DNA of 64,000 nucleotides from CAVORB01 sp963736235 (GCA_963736235.1 CAVTOR010000017.1:62001-126000); one strand, 5' to 3'. Shown: positions 10,788 to 24,847, counted from the stretch's first letter. Made by a program: numbers and translations. The notes: a model not told the origin generated them from the sequence alone.

Positions 10788-12522
10788 ATGCCCCCTACCA
10801 CGCCCCCAGATGATCGTTGTGACGCGGTCTCCCCCCTGCTTGTCGACGCCCAGACCGCCGAGGAGCTGCGTCAGGCTTCCTTGTCCTTTCCCTCCCTGAC
10901 ACTGACGACGCGCCAGCTGTGCGATCTGGAGCTGCTGATCAACGGCGGCTTCTCTCCGCTGCAGGGCTTCATGGACAAGGCCAGCTACGACCGCGTGGTC
11001 GCCGATTGCCGGCTGCCCGATGGCGCCCTTTGGCCGATGCCGGTAGTGCTGGACGTGGACGCGGCCTTCGCCGAGAAGCTCGAGGTCGGCACCAAGGTCG
11101 CGCTGCGCGACGGCGAGGGCTTCATGCCCGCGGTGCTGACGGTGACCGAGATCTGGCAGGCGGACAAGGTGCGCGAGGCCGAGCAGGTCTACGGCACCAG
11201 CTCCCGTGCGCATCCCGGCGTGAGTTACCTGCTCGAACGGGTCAGAGTCCACTACGTCAGCGGGACCTTGGAGGGGATCCAGTTGCCGGCCCACCACGAG
11301 TTCGAGAACCTGTGGGACACGCCCAGAGGAGCTGCGGCACCTGTTCCGCAAGATGGGGTGGCGGCAGCGTGATCGCCTTCCACACCACGGATGCCATGCA
11401 CAAGCTTCACCGCCAGGTGATCATCGACGCCGCCAAGCAGCACCAGGCCCACATCCTGCTCCACCCCGCGGTGGGCGAGACCAAGCCCGGGCGATCTGCA
11501 CCACTTCGCGCGCGTCAAGTGCTACAAGGCGATGCAGCGCCACCTGCCCCATGAGATGACGGCCCTGTCGCTGCTGCCCCTGGCCATGCGCATGGCGGGT
11601 CCGCGCGAGGCCCTGTGGCACGCGCTGGTCAACCGCAACTTCGGCTGCACCCATTTCCTCGTCGGGCCGGATCACGCCTCGCCGCCTGCCGAACGGCGAC
11701 GAAGGGGTTCTACGGCAAGTACGAGGCCCAGGCATTCGTCAGGCAATTCGCCGACGAGCTCGACATCGAGGTCATCGAGCAGCCCGAGTACCGGTATGTG
11801 CCTTCGCGCAGGGCTTTTCTGCCCGACGCCGACATCGAGGCCGAGGAATACGAGAGCGCCAGCATCAGCAACCTGGCGCTCAAGGAAATGCTCGTCCAGA
11901 ACCGGGAGATGCCCGAATGGTTCAGCTATCCGGAGGTGCTGGAGGAACTGCGCAGGGTCTACCCGCCGCGACAGCCGCCAGGGGATCACCCTGTTCTTCA
12001 CCGGGCTCTCCGGATCGGGCAAGTCCACCCTCGCCAACATCGTCTTCGCCAAGCTCATCGAGTCCGGCGGGCGGCCGGTATCGCTGCTCGACGGCGATAT
12101 CGTGCGCCAGAACCTGTCCAGCGAGCTGGGTTTCTCCAAGGCCCACCGCGACCTGAACATCCGGCGAATCGGCTTCGTCGCCAGCGAGATCACCAAGAAC
12201 GGCGGGGTGGCCATCTGCGCGCCCATCGCGCCCTACCGCGAGACCCGCCGCGCGGTGCGCGAGTCTCATCGAGCAGCACGGGGCCTTCATCGAGATCCAC
12301 GTCTCGACGCCGCTGGAGGTATGCGAGTCGCGGGATCGCAAGGGGCTTTACGCCAAGGCGCGCAAGGGCATCATCCCCGAGTTCACCGGCATCAGCGACC
12401 CCTACGAGGTGCCCGAGCGGGCCGAGCTGCGCATCGACACCAGCAAGCTCGTGCCGTCGGAGGCGGCGCAGGAGATCCTGCTTTACCTGTTCAAGGAAGG
12501 ATTCCTGGATGACGATCGGTAA
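10788..12522 (+). CDS. Bifunctional sulfate adenylyltransferase / adenylylsulfate kinase (frameshifted as assembled)
   Basis: Fused ATP sulfurylase (about first 390 residues) and APS kinase (about last 175), which would make APS and then PAPS from sulfate. The kinase half shows Walker [12 protein letters not shown] and [17 protein letters not shown]. The sulfurylase half has HKLH in place of the HxxH pair, [11 protein letters not shown] and [15 protein letters not shown]. The frame breaks six times (near 11322, 11357, 11488, 11690, 11972 and 12260), nearly always by one extra base; removing them restores one protein. The usual QxRN motif reads HTTD. ATG 10788 has a GAAGGAAA ribosome site. Likely an intact gene with sequence errors. 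Confidence 0.8.
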
Positions 12523-12767
12523 GCAGGGAGTTTTGCACCGCCGCCTGATGACATTTTGACGCGCGTCAACGACAAGTCTCGAGCCAGGGTCTACTTTTTA
12601 GCTCGACCGTAGTGGTCGTTTCCGTGGAAATGCGCTAGCTGGGGGGTGGGGCCCTTGATCAATGCCTCCGATCAGTGGTCCGACCCCCGCGTCTTTATCC
12701 ACTCGGTCATCACCCCGATCGTTTGCGGCTCCCGTCACACCTTGGTCTGTCCGGACTGCCGGCGCCG

Positions 12768-13777
12768 TCAGACGCCGTAGTACGCCCGGTACCAGTCCAC
12801 GAAGCGCGAGATCCCGACCTCGACCGTCGTGTCCGGCTTGTAGCCCGTATCCCTTACCAGGTCCGTGACGTCGGCGTAGGTGTCGGGCACGTCGCCGGCC
12901 TGCAGCGGCAGCAGGTTCTTCTTGGCCTTTTTGCCCAGGCATTTCTCCAGGACCTCGATGTAGTCCATCAGCTCCACCGGGTGCTGATTGCCGATGTTGT
13001 AGATGCGGTAAGGGGCGGCGCTGGTCGCCGCGTCCGGTTGCCTCCCCGCTCCAGTCCGGGTTTGGCTCGGGAACGCGGTCGAGCACGCGGATGACGCCCT
13101 CGACGATGTCATCGATGTAGGTGAAGTCGCGCCGGTGCTTGCCGTAGTTGAAGACGTCGATCGGCTCGCCGGCGAGGATGGCGCGGGTGAACTTGAACAG
13201 CGCCATGTCCGGCCGGCCCCAAGGGCCGTAGACGGTGAAAAAGCGCAGACCCGTGGTGGGGAGCCGATAGAGGTGGCTGTAGGTATGGGCCATCAGCTCA
13301 TTGGCCTTTTTGCTGGCGGCATACAGGCTCAGGGGATGGTCCACGTTGTGGTGGACCGAGAAGGGCATGTTGGTGTTGGCGCCGTAGACCGAGCTGCTCG
13401 AGGCGTACACCAGGTGCTCGACCCCGTTGTGCCGGCAGCCTTCGAGGATGTTGGCGAAGCCGGTCAGGTTGGTGTCCACGTAGGCCATCGGGTTCTCGAT
13501 CGAGTAGCGCACACCCGCTTGCGCCGCGAGATTGACGACCCGGTGCGGGCTGGTGCTGCCGGAACGCATCCGCGACCGCCTCGCGGTCGTGCAGGTCGAT
13601 ACGCAGATCCGTGAAGGCCGCATGCCCGGCGGTCCGGGCGAGGCGCGCCTTCTTGAGATCGACGTCGTAGTAGTCGTTGAGGTTGTCGATGCCGACGACC
13701 TCGTCGCCGCGGTCGAGCAGCCGCAGCGAAAGCGCGGAGCCGATGAAGCCCGCGCTGCCGGTTACCAGAACTTTCAT
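12768..13777 (-). CDS. NAD-dependent sugar-nucleotide epimerase (UDP-glucuronate 4-epimerase-like; frameshifted)
   Basis: Extended short-chain dehydrogenase. Its N-terminus [14 protein letters not shown] is the NAD-binding glycine motif; the catalytic region has [11 protein letters not shown] and the Y..K pair in [24 protein letters not shown] is typical of UDP-glucuronate 4-epimerases (CapI type). Two single-base insertions, near 13553 and 13035, break the frame; about 335 residues when joined. It lies 83 bases downstream of a UDP-sugar 6-dehydrogenase, so the pair probably makes a uronic-acid precursor for capsule or LPS. The exact sugar cannot be told from sequence. Confidence 0.8.
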
Positions 13778-13860
13778 AGTGTTCCCCGAGGTTGGCGAAG
13801 TCCGTCGCTGCGCGCGGATCGACGGTCAGAAAGGGTTGGGATGGGAGGTGTTCCGCGCCA

Positions 13861-15150
13861 TCAGAGCCGGCCGTCGACGAGTCCCGCGGGAAACACCTGC
13901 TTGACGTCGTAGAGTATCGCCCCCGGTTTTCCGAATGCGCGGATGCGTTCGACGCCCATGTCCCGGAATTGCCGGTGGGCCACGGCGAGGATGATGGCGT
14001 CGTAGGTGTCATCGGCCGGCTCGGGGACGAGCGTGACGCCGTACTCGGCCCGTGCCTCGTCGGGACTGGCCCAGGGGTCGTGCACCTCGCACGCGATCCC
14101 GAAATCGGCGAGCTCTTTGACGATGTCCACCACCCGCGTGTTGCGCAGGTCCGGGCAGTTCTCCTTGAAGGTCAGGCCGAGGACGAGCACCCGGCTGTCC
14201 TTGCGAGATGCGATTGCGCTGCATCATCAGCTTGATCACGCGCCCGGCGACGTAGGCCGCCCATGCTGTCGTTGAGGCGCCGCCCGGCGAGGATGATCTC
14301 CGGGTGGTAGCCGATGGCCTGTGCCTTGTGGGTCAGGTAGTAGGGGTCGACCCCGATGCAGTGGCCGCCGACCAGGCCGGGACGGAACGGCAGGAAGTTC
14401 CATTTGCTGCCCGCCGCCTCGAGCACCTCCTGGGTGTCGATTCCGAGGCGGTTGAAGATCAGGGCCAGCTCGTTGATCAGCGCGATGTTGACGTCGCGCT
14501 GCGTGTTCTCGATGACCTTGGCCGCTTCCGCGACGCGGATGCTGCTGGCCTTGTGGGTCCCGGCGACGATGATGCTGCGGTACAGGCTGTCGACGAACTC
14601 CGCCACCTCGGGTGTGGAGCCCGAGGTCACCTTCCTGATGTTGGCCAGCCGGTGCTCCTTGTCGCCCGGGTTGATGCGCTCCGGGCTGTAGCCGACGAAG
14701 AAGTCCCGGTTGAAGGCCAGACCGGAGACCTGCTCCAGGATGGGCACGCAGACCTCCTCGGTCGCGCCGGGATAGACGGTGGACTCGAAGACGACGATGT
14801 CGCCGGCCTTCAGCACGCCCCCGAGGCGTTCGGCTCGCGGACTGCAGGGGACGCAGGTCCGGCTCCTTGTGGTCGTTGATCGGGGTCGGCACCGTGACGA
14901 TGTAGAGGTTACAGTCCGCGAGATCCTCCGCGCGCCCGGTGAACCGGAGCTTTGCCGTCGCCGCGAGCTCCGCGGGCTCGACCTCGAGCGAGCTGTCGCG
15001 GCCGGCGCGCAGCTCGGCGATGCGCCCCTGGTTGATGTCGAAACCGACGGTCGGGTAGTGCTTGCCGAGCTCGACCGCGAGCGGCAGGCCGACGTATCCC
15101 AGGCCGATGACGCCAATCTTCGTGCTCGTGAGGTCGAATCCGTGTGACAT
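13861..15150 (-). CDS. UDP-sugar 6-dehydrogenase, TviB/WbpA type (frameshifted)
   Basis: NAD-dependent oxidation of a UDP-hexosamine to its uronic acid, for surface polysaccharide. It shows the Rossmann motif [18 protein letters not shown], the [12 protein letters not shown] segment, and the catalytic cysteine in [12 protein letters not shown]. This is the UDP-GlcNAc/ManNAc dehydrogenase type rather than the UDP-glucose type. Three single-base insertions (near 14840, 14260 and 14207) split about 429 residues into four frames. ATG 15150 gives the standard beginning. It is upstream of, and co-oriented with, the epimerase gene. Confidence 0.82.
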
Positions 15151-15289
15151 GGGCAGCTCGATCGTCAGACAAAACCGGAATCAGGCCCTCTCGGGGCGCC
15201 TGCGCGAAGCCGCGAATGATAGCAAGCGGCATAGCGCGAACGCGAACCCGGTCGCGCTGGTTTCGGCTGTGCGTGGATGCCAACGGGGC

Positions 15290-16593
15290 TCAGCTCGGCA
15301 CCCCGCGATCGAGTGCGAGCAGTGCGGCCCCGAAGGCGGCCTGGGTGACACGGGCCGCGCGGACGGGTACGTCCAGCGTGCGCTCCCGGATGCGGGTCCA
15401 CCCCGGGTTGTCGGCGCCGCCGCCGAGGGTGAGCACGGAACTCGGCGCCGGTGCTCCGAGGGACGCCAGACGCTCGTAAGCCGCCGCCTCGATCCGGGCG
15501 ATGCCTTCCAGAACGCCTTGGAAGAACAAGCCGTCGCTCGCCGGCCTCGGCCCCAGGCGAGGCGCTAGGTCCGGATCGTTGACCGGGAAGCGCTCGCCGG
15601 GCCCGGGCAGGGGGTAGTAGTCGAGTCCCGTGGGCCGATCGGGTCGTAAGCTGGTGGTCAGCTGCCGTATCCGCTCATCGCTGAACAGCGTGCGCAGCAC
15701 CGCGCCACCGCTGTTGGAGGCCCCGCCCACCAGCCATGAATCGCCGTAACGCTGGCTGTAGACGCCGTACTCGGGGACATTGATGGCCGCGGATGCGAGA
15801 ATTTTCACCACCAGCGTGCTGCCGAGACTGGTGACGGCCTCCCCGATCTGCCTCGCGCCGGCGGCGATCACGGCGGCGGTGCTGTCGGTGGTGCCGGCAA
15901 TCACCTCCAAGCCCGCCGGGAGCTCGGTTGCGTCCGCCGCGTCGGCGCTGACTTGGCCGACGCGCGAGCCGGGGGCGACCACCCGGGGCAGCGCCACGGG
16001 ATCCAGATCCAATCGGGCGATCCAATCCGGCCAGCGTTCCAGCCCGGGGTCGTAACCCAGCTTCAGACAATTGTTCCAGTCGCTGATGCCATAACGGCCG
16101 GTGAGCCTGCCCGTAATCCAGTCGGTCTGATGGAGCGCAAGGGTTTCCGTCCGGGGATTCAGGAGTCGCTTGAGGCGCAGGAGCTTGGCGAGGCTGGAGC
16201 CCGCTCCCCGCGCCGCGCTCGCCGCGGGTGCGATCGCCGCGATGCGTTCGGCCTCCTCGCGGCTGCGGCTATCGTTGTACATCAGGGCCGGCGCCAGGGG
16301 CGTGCCGTCGGTCCCGCACAACAGCAGGGTGGACGAGGTGCCGTCGACGCACAGGGCCGCCGGAACATGCCCCACGAGGGACGCGGCCAGCGCACGCAGC
16401 GTGCTCAGGACGGCTCGCCACCAGATCTCCGCCGTCCTGCTCGGCACCACCCGATCCATCCTGCGATCGGCGCCGGGATCTCACTGCGCGCTTCGGCGAC
16501 GATGCGCCGGTCGCGGGTGATCGCGATCGCCCGGCAGCCCGAGGTGCCGAGGTCCACGCCGATGTAGCAGGGCGCGCCGGCGCGCGGGCTCAA
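15290..16593 (-). CDS. FGGY-family carbohydrate kinase (one frameshift)
   Basis: ATP-dependent sugar kinase of the xylulokinase/glycerol-kinase fold. The N-terminal phosphate loop is [12 protein letters not shown], and the C-terminal ATP site has [27 protein letters not shown] and [11 protein letters not shown] mark the two FGGY domains. The first 46 or so codons are in another frame from the rest; the break is near 16455. The start is taken as TTG 16593, overlapping the queF stop, because no ATG precedes the phosphate loop. The substrate (pentulose or similar) cannot be assigned. Confidence 0.8.
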
Positions 16594-16980
16594 GGCAGGG
16601 CGACGGGCTGCGGGGTCTGCCATCCCTCCGCCCGGTGCTCGGCCACCACCGTGGTGTAGATGCCCCCGCGCACGTTGAAGTCCGCGGTCAGGCGCATGAA
16701 CCTGGGTCGTGTCGCGGCGGCCAGGTCCGCGAGCATGCGGTTGGTCACCGCCTCGTGGAAGGCGCCTTGGTCGCGGAAGGACCAGACGTACAATTTCAGC
16801 GACTTGAGCTCCACGCAGAGGGCCTCGGGTACGTATTCCAGGGTCAACTCGGCGAAATCCGGCTGCCCGGTCTTGGGGCAGAGACAGGTGAACTCCGGCA
16901 CCCGGACGCGGATGCGTGTAATCCCGCTCGGGGGCTGGATTGGGGAAGGTCTCTAGCGCTTTGCTCGGTTGGCTGGGCAT
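16590..16980 (-). CDS. queF: NADPH-dependent 7-cyano-7-deazaguanine reductase QueF (one frameshift)
   Basis: Reduces preQ0 to preQ1 in queuosine biosynthesis. This is the short, unimodular class (about 130 residues). It shows the active-site cysteine in [13 protein letters not shown], the conserved ELKSLKLY, and [11 protein letters not shown] near the end. One extra base near 16921 (in the ACG-ATC context, minus strand) separates the first about 20 codons from the rest. ATG 16980 gives [12 protein letters not shown], the typical start. It overlaps the sugar-kinase gene by four bases. Confidence 0.87.
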
Positions 16981-17169
16981 GTTGGTTTCCTCGGTCATCC
17001 GCGATCGCGCCGCTCCCCGCGGCGCCGAGACGGCGAGAGTCTAACAGACGCCCGTGGCTGCCGGGGTGCTCGCCGGGCCTGGGGCACGGACCCGTGGCGT
17101 GACCTGTCGTCGCGCCCGATTCGACGCCGCCCACTTGGCCCTCACGCGTTCCTCCGGTATCTTTCGCCG

Positions 17170-20100
17170 ATGAGGTTGGAGAAGATCAAGCTTGCCGGTT
17201 TCAAGTCGTTCGTGGACCCGACGACCGTGCTCTTCCCGAGCAATCTGGCGGGAATCGTAGGACCCAACGGGTGCGGCAAGTCCAACGTGATCGACGCGGT
17301 GCGCTGGGTCATGGGGGAGAGCTCGGCCAAGATGCTCCGCGGCGAGTCGATGGCCGACGTCATCTTCAACGGCTCCACCAGCCGCAAGCCCGTGGGCACC
17401 GCCGGCATCGAGCTGGTGTTCGACAACAGCGACGGCGGCGCGGGCGGCGAGTACGCCAAGTTCAGCCAGATCTCGGTCAAGCGCCAGGTCTCCCGCGATG
17501 GCCAATCCAGCTACTTTCTGAACGGCGCCCGTTGTCGCCGCCGCGACATCCAGGATCTGTTCCTCGGCACCGGGCTGGGTCCGCGCAGCTACGCCATCAT
17601 CGAGCAGGGCATGATCTCGCGCCTCATCGAGGCCCGGCCGGAGGATCTCCGCCTGTTTCTCGAGGAAGCCGCGGGGATCTCCAAGTACAAGGAGCGCCGG
17701 CGCGAGACCGAGAACCGCATCCGGCACACCCGAGACAACCTCGACCGCCTCGACGACCTGCGCGACGAGGTCGCCAAGCAGCTGCTGCATCTGGAACGCC
17801 AGGCTGCCACCGCGGAGCGTTACAAGCGCCTGAAGGAGGAGGAGCGCCGGCTCGACGCCGAGCTGAAGGCGTTGCGCTGGCGGTCTCTGGACACCGAGAT
17901 CGCGCGCCGCGACGAGTCGTTGCGTTCCCGGGAGGTCGAGCTGGAGGCCGCGGTGGCCCGGCAGCGGCGGCTGGAGGCCGACATCGAATCCAAGCGGGAT
18001 GCCTATGTCGCTGCGTCCGACCACTTCAATCAGGTGCAGGGTCGCTACTACGCGGTCGGCGCGGAGATCGCCCGCATCGAGCAGGCCATCGAGTTCGCCA
18101 GGGAAACCAACGCCCGGCGCGAAACCGATCTCGCCCGCCTGGACCGGGAGATGGGCGGAACCCAGGCCCATCTGTCTCGTGACGAGCAGACCCTGTCCGA
18201 GCTGGATGCCGCCCTGGCTCGTGACGAGCCCGAGCTTGCCGCGGTCGAGCAGACCCTGGATGCGGCGGCGGAACGCTTCAGTGCGGCGGAGCAGTCGCTG
18301 AAGGCCTGGGAGGCGCAGTGGGACGACTTCAACCGCACGGCTGCCGCCCCGGCTCAGCAAGCCCAGCTGGAACGCGCCCGCATCAACCATCTCGAACAGC
18401 GTGTCGGCCAGGACCGGGCGCGCCTGGCGCGTTTGGACGAAGAACTGGGGCGACTCGATACGGCCCAGCTCGAGGCCCAGATCGCGGAGCTCACGGAGCG
18501 CGAGGCGGAGCTGGAGGAACGGATATCGCACCTGGACGATATCCGAGAACAGGTCGCCACCGCGCTCGGCGAGCAGGAGCGGGAACGGCAGTCGGCGGGA
18601 GAGCGCCTGAACGTGGCGCGCACAGAGCTGCAGTCCGCTCGCGGGAAACAGTCCTCCCTGATCGCGCTGCAGGAGGCCGCCTTGCAGGACGCCGGCGAGG
18701 CGGTGGCGGAGTGGTTGAGCGGTCACGATCTTGGGTCCGCTCCTCGTCTGGCGGACCACCTCGAGGTCACACCGGGGTGGGAGCCGGCGGTCGAGGCGGT
18801 CCTGGGTGCGGGCCTGCGGGCGATTTGTGCCGATGGACTTGATCGCCTGGGTCCGGCGGCAGCCGAGGCCGAGGGTGCGCTGGTGCTGCTCGATATCGCC
18901 GCGGTTGCCGATACAACGCCGCTCGGCAGCGGAAGCCTGCTGGAGCACGTGCGCTGCCCATGGCCGCTGCACGGCATGCTCGGCGCGGTGAGGGCGGCGG
19001 ACGATCTCGCATCTGCCCTCGGCGAGCGCGGCGGCCTGGCACCCGGCGAGGTTTTGGTAACCCGCGGCGGAACGCTGGTGGGGCAGAACTGGCTGCGCAC
19101 CCCGGAAAAGGACGCGGCCCTCGGCGGCGTGCTTTCCCGCGGCGAGGAGCTCAAGGCCCTGGAGCGGGAGATCGTGGGTTTCGAGGCAAGCGTGGAGCGC
19201 CTTGCCGCAGAGCAGGAGGACCGGCGTCGGCGGCGGCTGGAACTGGAGGCCGAGCGCGAACGGAATCAGGCGGAGGCCGGTGCGGTCGCCAAGTCGCTCG
19301 CCGGCGTCCGGGCCGACCTCACCGGCCGGCGGACCCGGCTGGAGCATCAAACGGAGCGTCGGGAGGCGCTGCACCGCGAGCGTTCGGAGCTCGATCAAAG
19401 GCTTGCCGCGGCACAGGAGGAATCGGGAGACGCGCGCGAGCGCCTGCACGGTGCCCTGGAAGAGATCGAGGCACTCGCGGAACGCCGCGAACTCCTGACC
19501 GCCCAGCGCGACACCCTTCGCGGCGATCTCTCCGCCGCGCGCGAGGCGGAACGGGAGTGGCGTGACAAGGCCAACCGCCTGCGGGTCGATATCGGGTCAC
19601 GCCGCGCCACCCGTGAGGCCGTCGCGGCCAATCTGGAGCGCGCGCGGGAGCAGCGCGAGCAGCTGCTGGAACGGGTCGCGGAGCTGCGTGAGGCCCTGGA
19701 GGAATCGCGAGAGCCCCTGGCCGAGCAGCAGGCCGAGCTGGAGGAGCAGCTCTCGCTGCGGCTGCGGGCGGAGCAGGATCTGTCCGGCGCCCGGAGCGCC
19801 ATGGAGGAGCTGGACGGCGGTGTGCGCGAGCTCGATCAGGAGCGGCACCGGGTGGAGGAGGACATCCGCGAGCGGCGGACGGCCATGGACGGTGATCGGC
19901 TCGCTCGACAGGAGAGCCTGGTGCGCCGCCGTACCCTGGAGGAGCAGCTCGCCGAGGAGGAGGTAAGCCCGAGCGCCGTGCTCGCCGAGCTCGAAGAGGG
20001 AGCCGACGAGGCGGTCTGGCGGGAGCGGTTAGAGAAGGTGGGGGTGCGCATCCAACGCCTTGGAAACATCAACCTGGCGGCCATCGACGAGTTCCATGAG

Positions 20101-20676
20101 CAGTCCGAGCGCAAGCGGTACCTGGACGCCCAGCACGATGACATCTCGCGTTCCCTGGATACGCTGGAACAGGTCATCCGCCGCATCGATCGCGAGACCC
20201 GCAGCCGCTTCAAGGAGACCTACGATCAGGTCAATCACGGCTTGCAACAGCTCTTTCCGCGCCTGTTCGGAGGGGGGCACGCCTATCTGGAGCTGACCGG
20301 GGAGGACCTGCTGGAGACCGGCGTGTCCGTGATGGCGCGCCCGCCCGGCAAGCGCAACTCGAGCATTCATCTGCTCTCGGGCGGCGAGAAGGCGCTGACT
20401 GCGGTTGCCCTGGTGTTCGCCATCTTCCAGCTCAATCCGGCCCCCTTCTGTATGCTGGACGAGGTGGACGCACCCCTCGACGACGCCAACGTGAGTCGCT
20501 TCTGTGAGCTGGTGCGCTCGATGTCGGATCAGGTGCAATTCATCTTCATCACCCACAACAAGGTCACGATGGAGATCGCCGACCACCTCATGGGCGTGAC
20601 CATGCACGAGCCCGGCGTGTCGCGCCTGGTGTCGGTCGACGTCGACGAGGCCGCGCGTCTTGCAGCCGTCTCCTGA
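17170..20676 (+). CDS. smc: Chromosome segregation protein SMC
   Basis: Chromosome condensin ATPase; partner of ScpA and ScpB, which are also in this window. 1168 residues. It has Walker A GPNGCGKSN near residue 33, two long coiled coils (about 170-500 and 670-1010) rich in Glu, Arg and Leu, and a hinge (about 515-660). The C-terminal head carries the signature LSGGEKALTAVAL and Walker B CMLDEVDAPLDD. It opens MRLEKIKLAGFKSFVDPT, so ATG 17170 is firm. The 3.5 kb frame is free of indels, unlike several neighbours. Confidence 0.97.
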   Translation: MRLEKIKLAGFKSFVDPTTVLFPSNLAGIVGPNGCGKSNVIDAVRWVMGESSAKMLRGESMADVIFNGSTSRKPVGTAGIELVFDNSDGGAGGEYAKFSQISVKRQVSRDGQSSYFLNGARCRRRDIQDLFLGTGLGPRSYAIIEQGMISRLIEARPEDLRLFLEEAAGISKYKERRRETENRIRHTRDNLDRLDDLRDEVAKQLLHLERQAATAERYKRLKEEERRLDAELKALRWRSLDTEIARRDESLRSREVELEAAVARQRRLEADIESKRDAYVAASDHFNQVQGRYYAVGAEIARIEQAIEFARETNARRETDLARLDREMGGTQAHLSRDEQTLSELDAALARDEPELAAVEQTLDAAAERFSAAEQSLKAWEAQWDDFNRTAAAPAQQAQLERARINHLEQRVGQDRARLARLDEELGRLDTAQLEAQIAELTEREAELEERISHLDDIREQVATALGEQERERQSAGERLNVARTELQSARGKQSSLIALQEAALQDAGEAVAEWLSGHDLGSAPRLADHLEVTPGWEPAVEAVLGAGLRAICADGLDRLGPAAAEAEGALVLLDIAAVADTTPLGSGSLLEHVRCPWPLHGMLGAVRAADDLASALGERGGLAPGEVLVTRGGTLVGQNWLRTPEKDAALGGVLSRGEELKALEREIVGFEASVERLAAEQEDRRRRRLELEAERERNQAEAGAVAKSLAGVRADLTGRRTRLEHQTERREALHRERSELDQRLAAAQEESGDARERLHGALEEIEALAERRELLTAQRDTLRGDLSAAREAEREWRDKANRLRVDIGSRRATREAVAANLERAREQREQLLERVAELREALEESREPLAEQQAELEEQLSLRLRAEQDLSGARSAMEELDGGVRELDQERHRVEEDIRERRTAMDGDRLARQESLVRRRTLEEQLAEEEVSPSAVLAELEEGADEAVWRERLEKVGVRIQRLGNINLAAIDEFHEQSERKRYLDAQHDDISRSLDTLEQVIRRIDRETRSRFKETYDQVNHGLQQLFPRLFGGGHAYLELTGEDLLETGVSVMARPPGKRNSSIHLLSGGEKALTAVALVFAIFQLNPAPFCMLDEVDAPLDDANVSRFCELVRSMSDQVQFIFITHNKVTMEIADHLMGVTMHEPGVSRLVSVDVDEAARLAAVS

Positions 20677-20799
20677 GTCCCGGGCATGGCCCGTGGCCTG
20701 GGGCTAGCCCGTCCGGCGGCGTCCCTTCGATTCCGTTTCGGACCAGGGTTATACTCACGCCCCAAACATTGTCCCCCCGCATCAACCAAAGAGCTGCGA

Positions 20800-23554
<2,755 letters not shown>

Positions 23555-23722
23555 GACGGACGCCATGCGCCTGATCGCTGGAATCTCCTCCCGCCGCCCC
23601 CACTCTGTTGTCAACAGAAAGCTGTCGGCGCCGCGAGCTGAGCGCCTATAATCCCTCGCAGATTCGATCGGACGGGGTGAGCTCAGACAGCCCCCTCTCC
23701 CTCCTGCACCGAGAACCCATCC

Positions 23723-24001
23723 ATGACCGAGCTTACCAAAGAGCAGCAGATTCTGATCGCCATGCGAAAGACGTTGACGGCGATCATCAAGGACGTTACC
23801 CCGCCGCCTGGGATGAAACACCCGCTCTCGGGGCGCACGGTGGAGGATGTGCGTCACTGCCTGGCGCTCATCTCCGCACGGGAGAGGGAGCTGGCGGATT
23901 CCCAGGGACGAACCCCGGAGCGGCCTTACTATGCCGATGAGCCCCAGACCGCGCAGGTGGTGCCGATCGCGGGGCTCGGAAAAGGCAAGAAGAAGGACTG
24001 A
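23723..24001 (+). CDS. Small conserved protein of unknown function
   Basis: 92 residues, no signal peptide or membrane segment. The first part looks helical (MTELTKEQQILIAMRKTL), followed by a proline-rich turn TPPPGMKHPLS, a second helix with LALISARERELAD, and a lysine-rich tail GKGKKKD. I recognise the general pattern as a small protein of sulfur-oxidising gammaproteobacteria but cannot name a function. A TATAAT at 23647-23652 is a possible -10. The 168 bases between ligA and this gene hold nothing else clear. Confidence 0.75.
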   Translation: MTELTKEQQILIAMRKTLTAIIKDVTPPPGMKHPLSGRTVEDVRHCLALISARERELADSQGRTPERPYYADEPQTAQVVPIAGLGKGKKKD

Positions 24002-24014
24002 TGCAGTGTCCGGC

Positions 24015-24847
24015 ATGATCTGCGGCAGACGAGAGCCACGTTGCGCGGAGACCCGCACGCATCGGCGCAACCTGCTTTTCGCGGCGCTCTCGGGACTGAT
24101 TGCCGTCGCGGCGGCACCGGCGCAGGCCTGGCATCCGATGTTCGGGGCCAGCGAGGCGCGGGACACGGTTCCCTGGTCGTACGGGGCGGAGCGGGGTCCC
24201 GACCAATGGGCCGACCTCTCACCGGATTACGCTGCCTGTAGGGGCGACCGCCAGTCGCCGGTAGATTTTCAGGGCGGGCGTCAGCTGCCCTACTCGCCCT
24301 TGTCGTTCCGGTACCGCAGCAATGCGCTGTCCGTCCTCAACGACGGCCGTTCGGTCCGTGTCGAGTATCCTCCGGGAAGCTATCTGATCGCGGGGGGACG
24401 CCAGTACGAGCTCACGGGTTTTCACTTCCATGTGCCCGCGGAGCATCGAATCAATGGTGTCCAAGCGGATATGGAGCTGCAGCTCGAGCATCGGGACCGG
24501 CAGGGAAGAATGGCGATCGTCGCGGTGCTGATGAAGGCGGGGCGGCGGATGAACAGCACCCTGAGCCGGATCTGGGAGCACATGCCAGGCGGCCGGAATG
24601 AGCGCTTCTATGGCCGCCAGACCGGCATCAACCCCGTGTTCCTGCTGCCTAACGAGCGCGGCTACTACACCTACGTCGGCTCGCTGACCGAACCACCTGC
24701 ACCGAGGGCGTGGACTGGTTCGTCCTCGCGGAACCGGTAGAGATCGACGCGAGCTACATCCAGAGCTTCGTGCAGACGGTGGGCACGAACGCGCGGCCGG
24801 TGCAGCCCCTCAACGGGCGCGGTGTCCTCGCAGTTCTGCGGCGCTAA
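24015..24847 (+). CDS. Alpha-type carbonic anhydrase, exported (one frameshift near the end)
   Basis: Periplasmic zinc enzyme hydrating CO2. A signal peptide is clear (RRNLLFAALSGLIAVAAAPAQA, cleaved before WHP). The mature part has QSPVDF, the zinc histidines in FHFHVPAEH, and NPVFLLPNERGYYTYVGSLT. After this the frame loses one base near 24695; the continuation reads CTEGVDWFVLAEPVEI and ends at the TAA at 24847. The start is ATG 24015 (GTG 24006 also possible). It faces the pentahaem cytochrome gene tail to tail. Confidence 0.85.

Noticed and set aside
17041..19449. An 802-codon open frame on the minus strand opposite smc
   Set aside because: It mirrors the codon bias of a GC-rich coiled-coil gene. 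No ribosome site or recognisable domain; the plus-strand smc explains the region fully.
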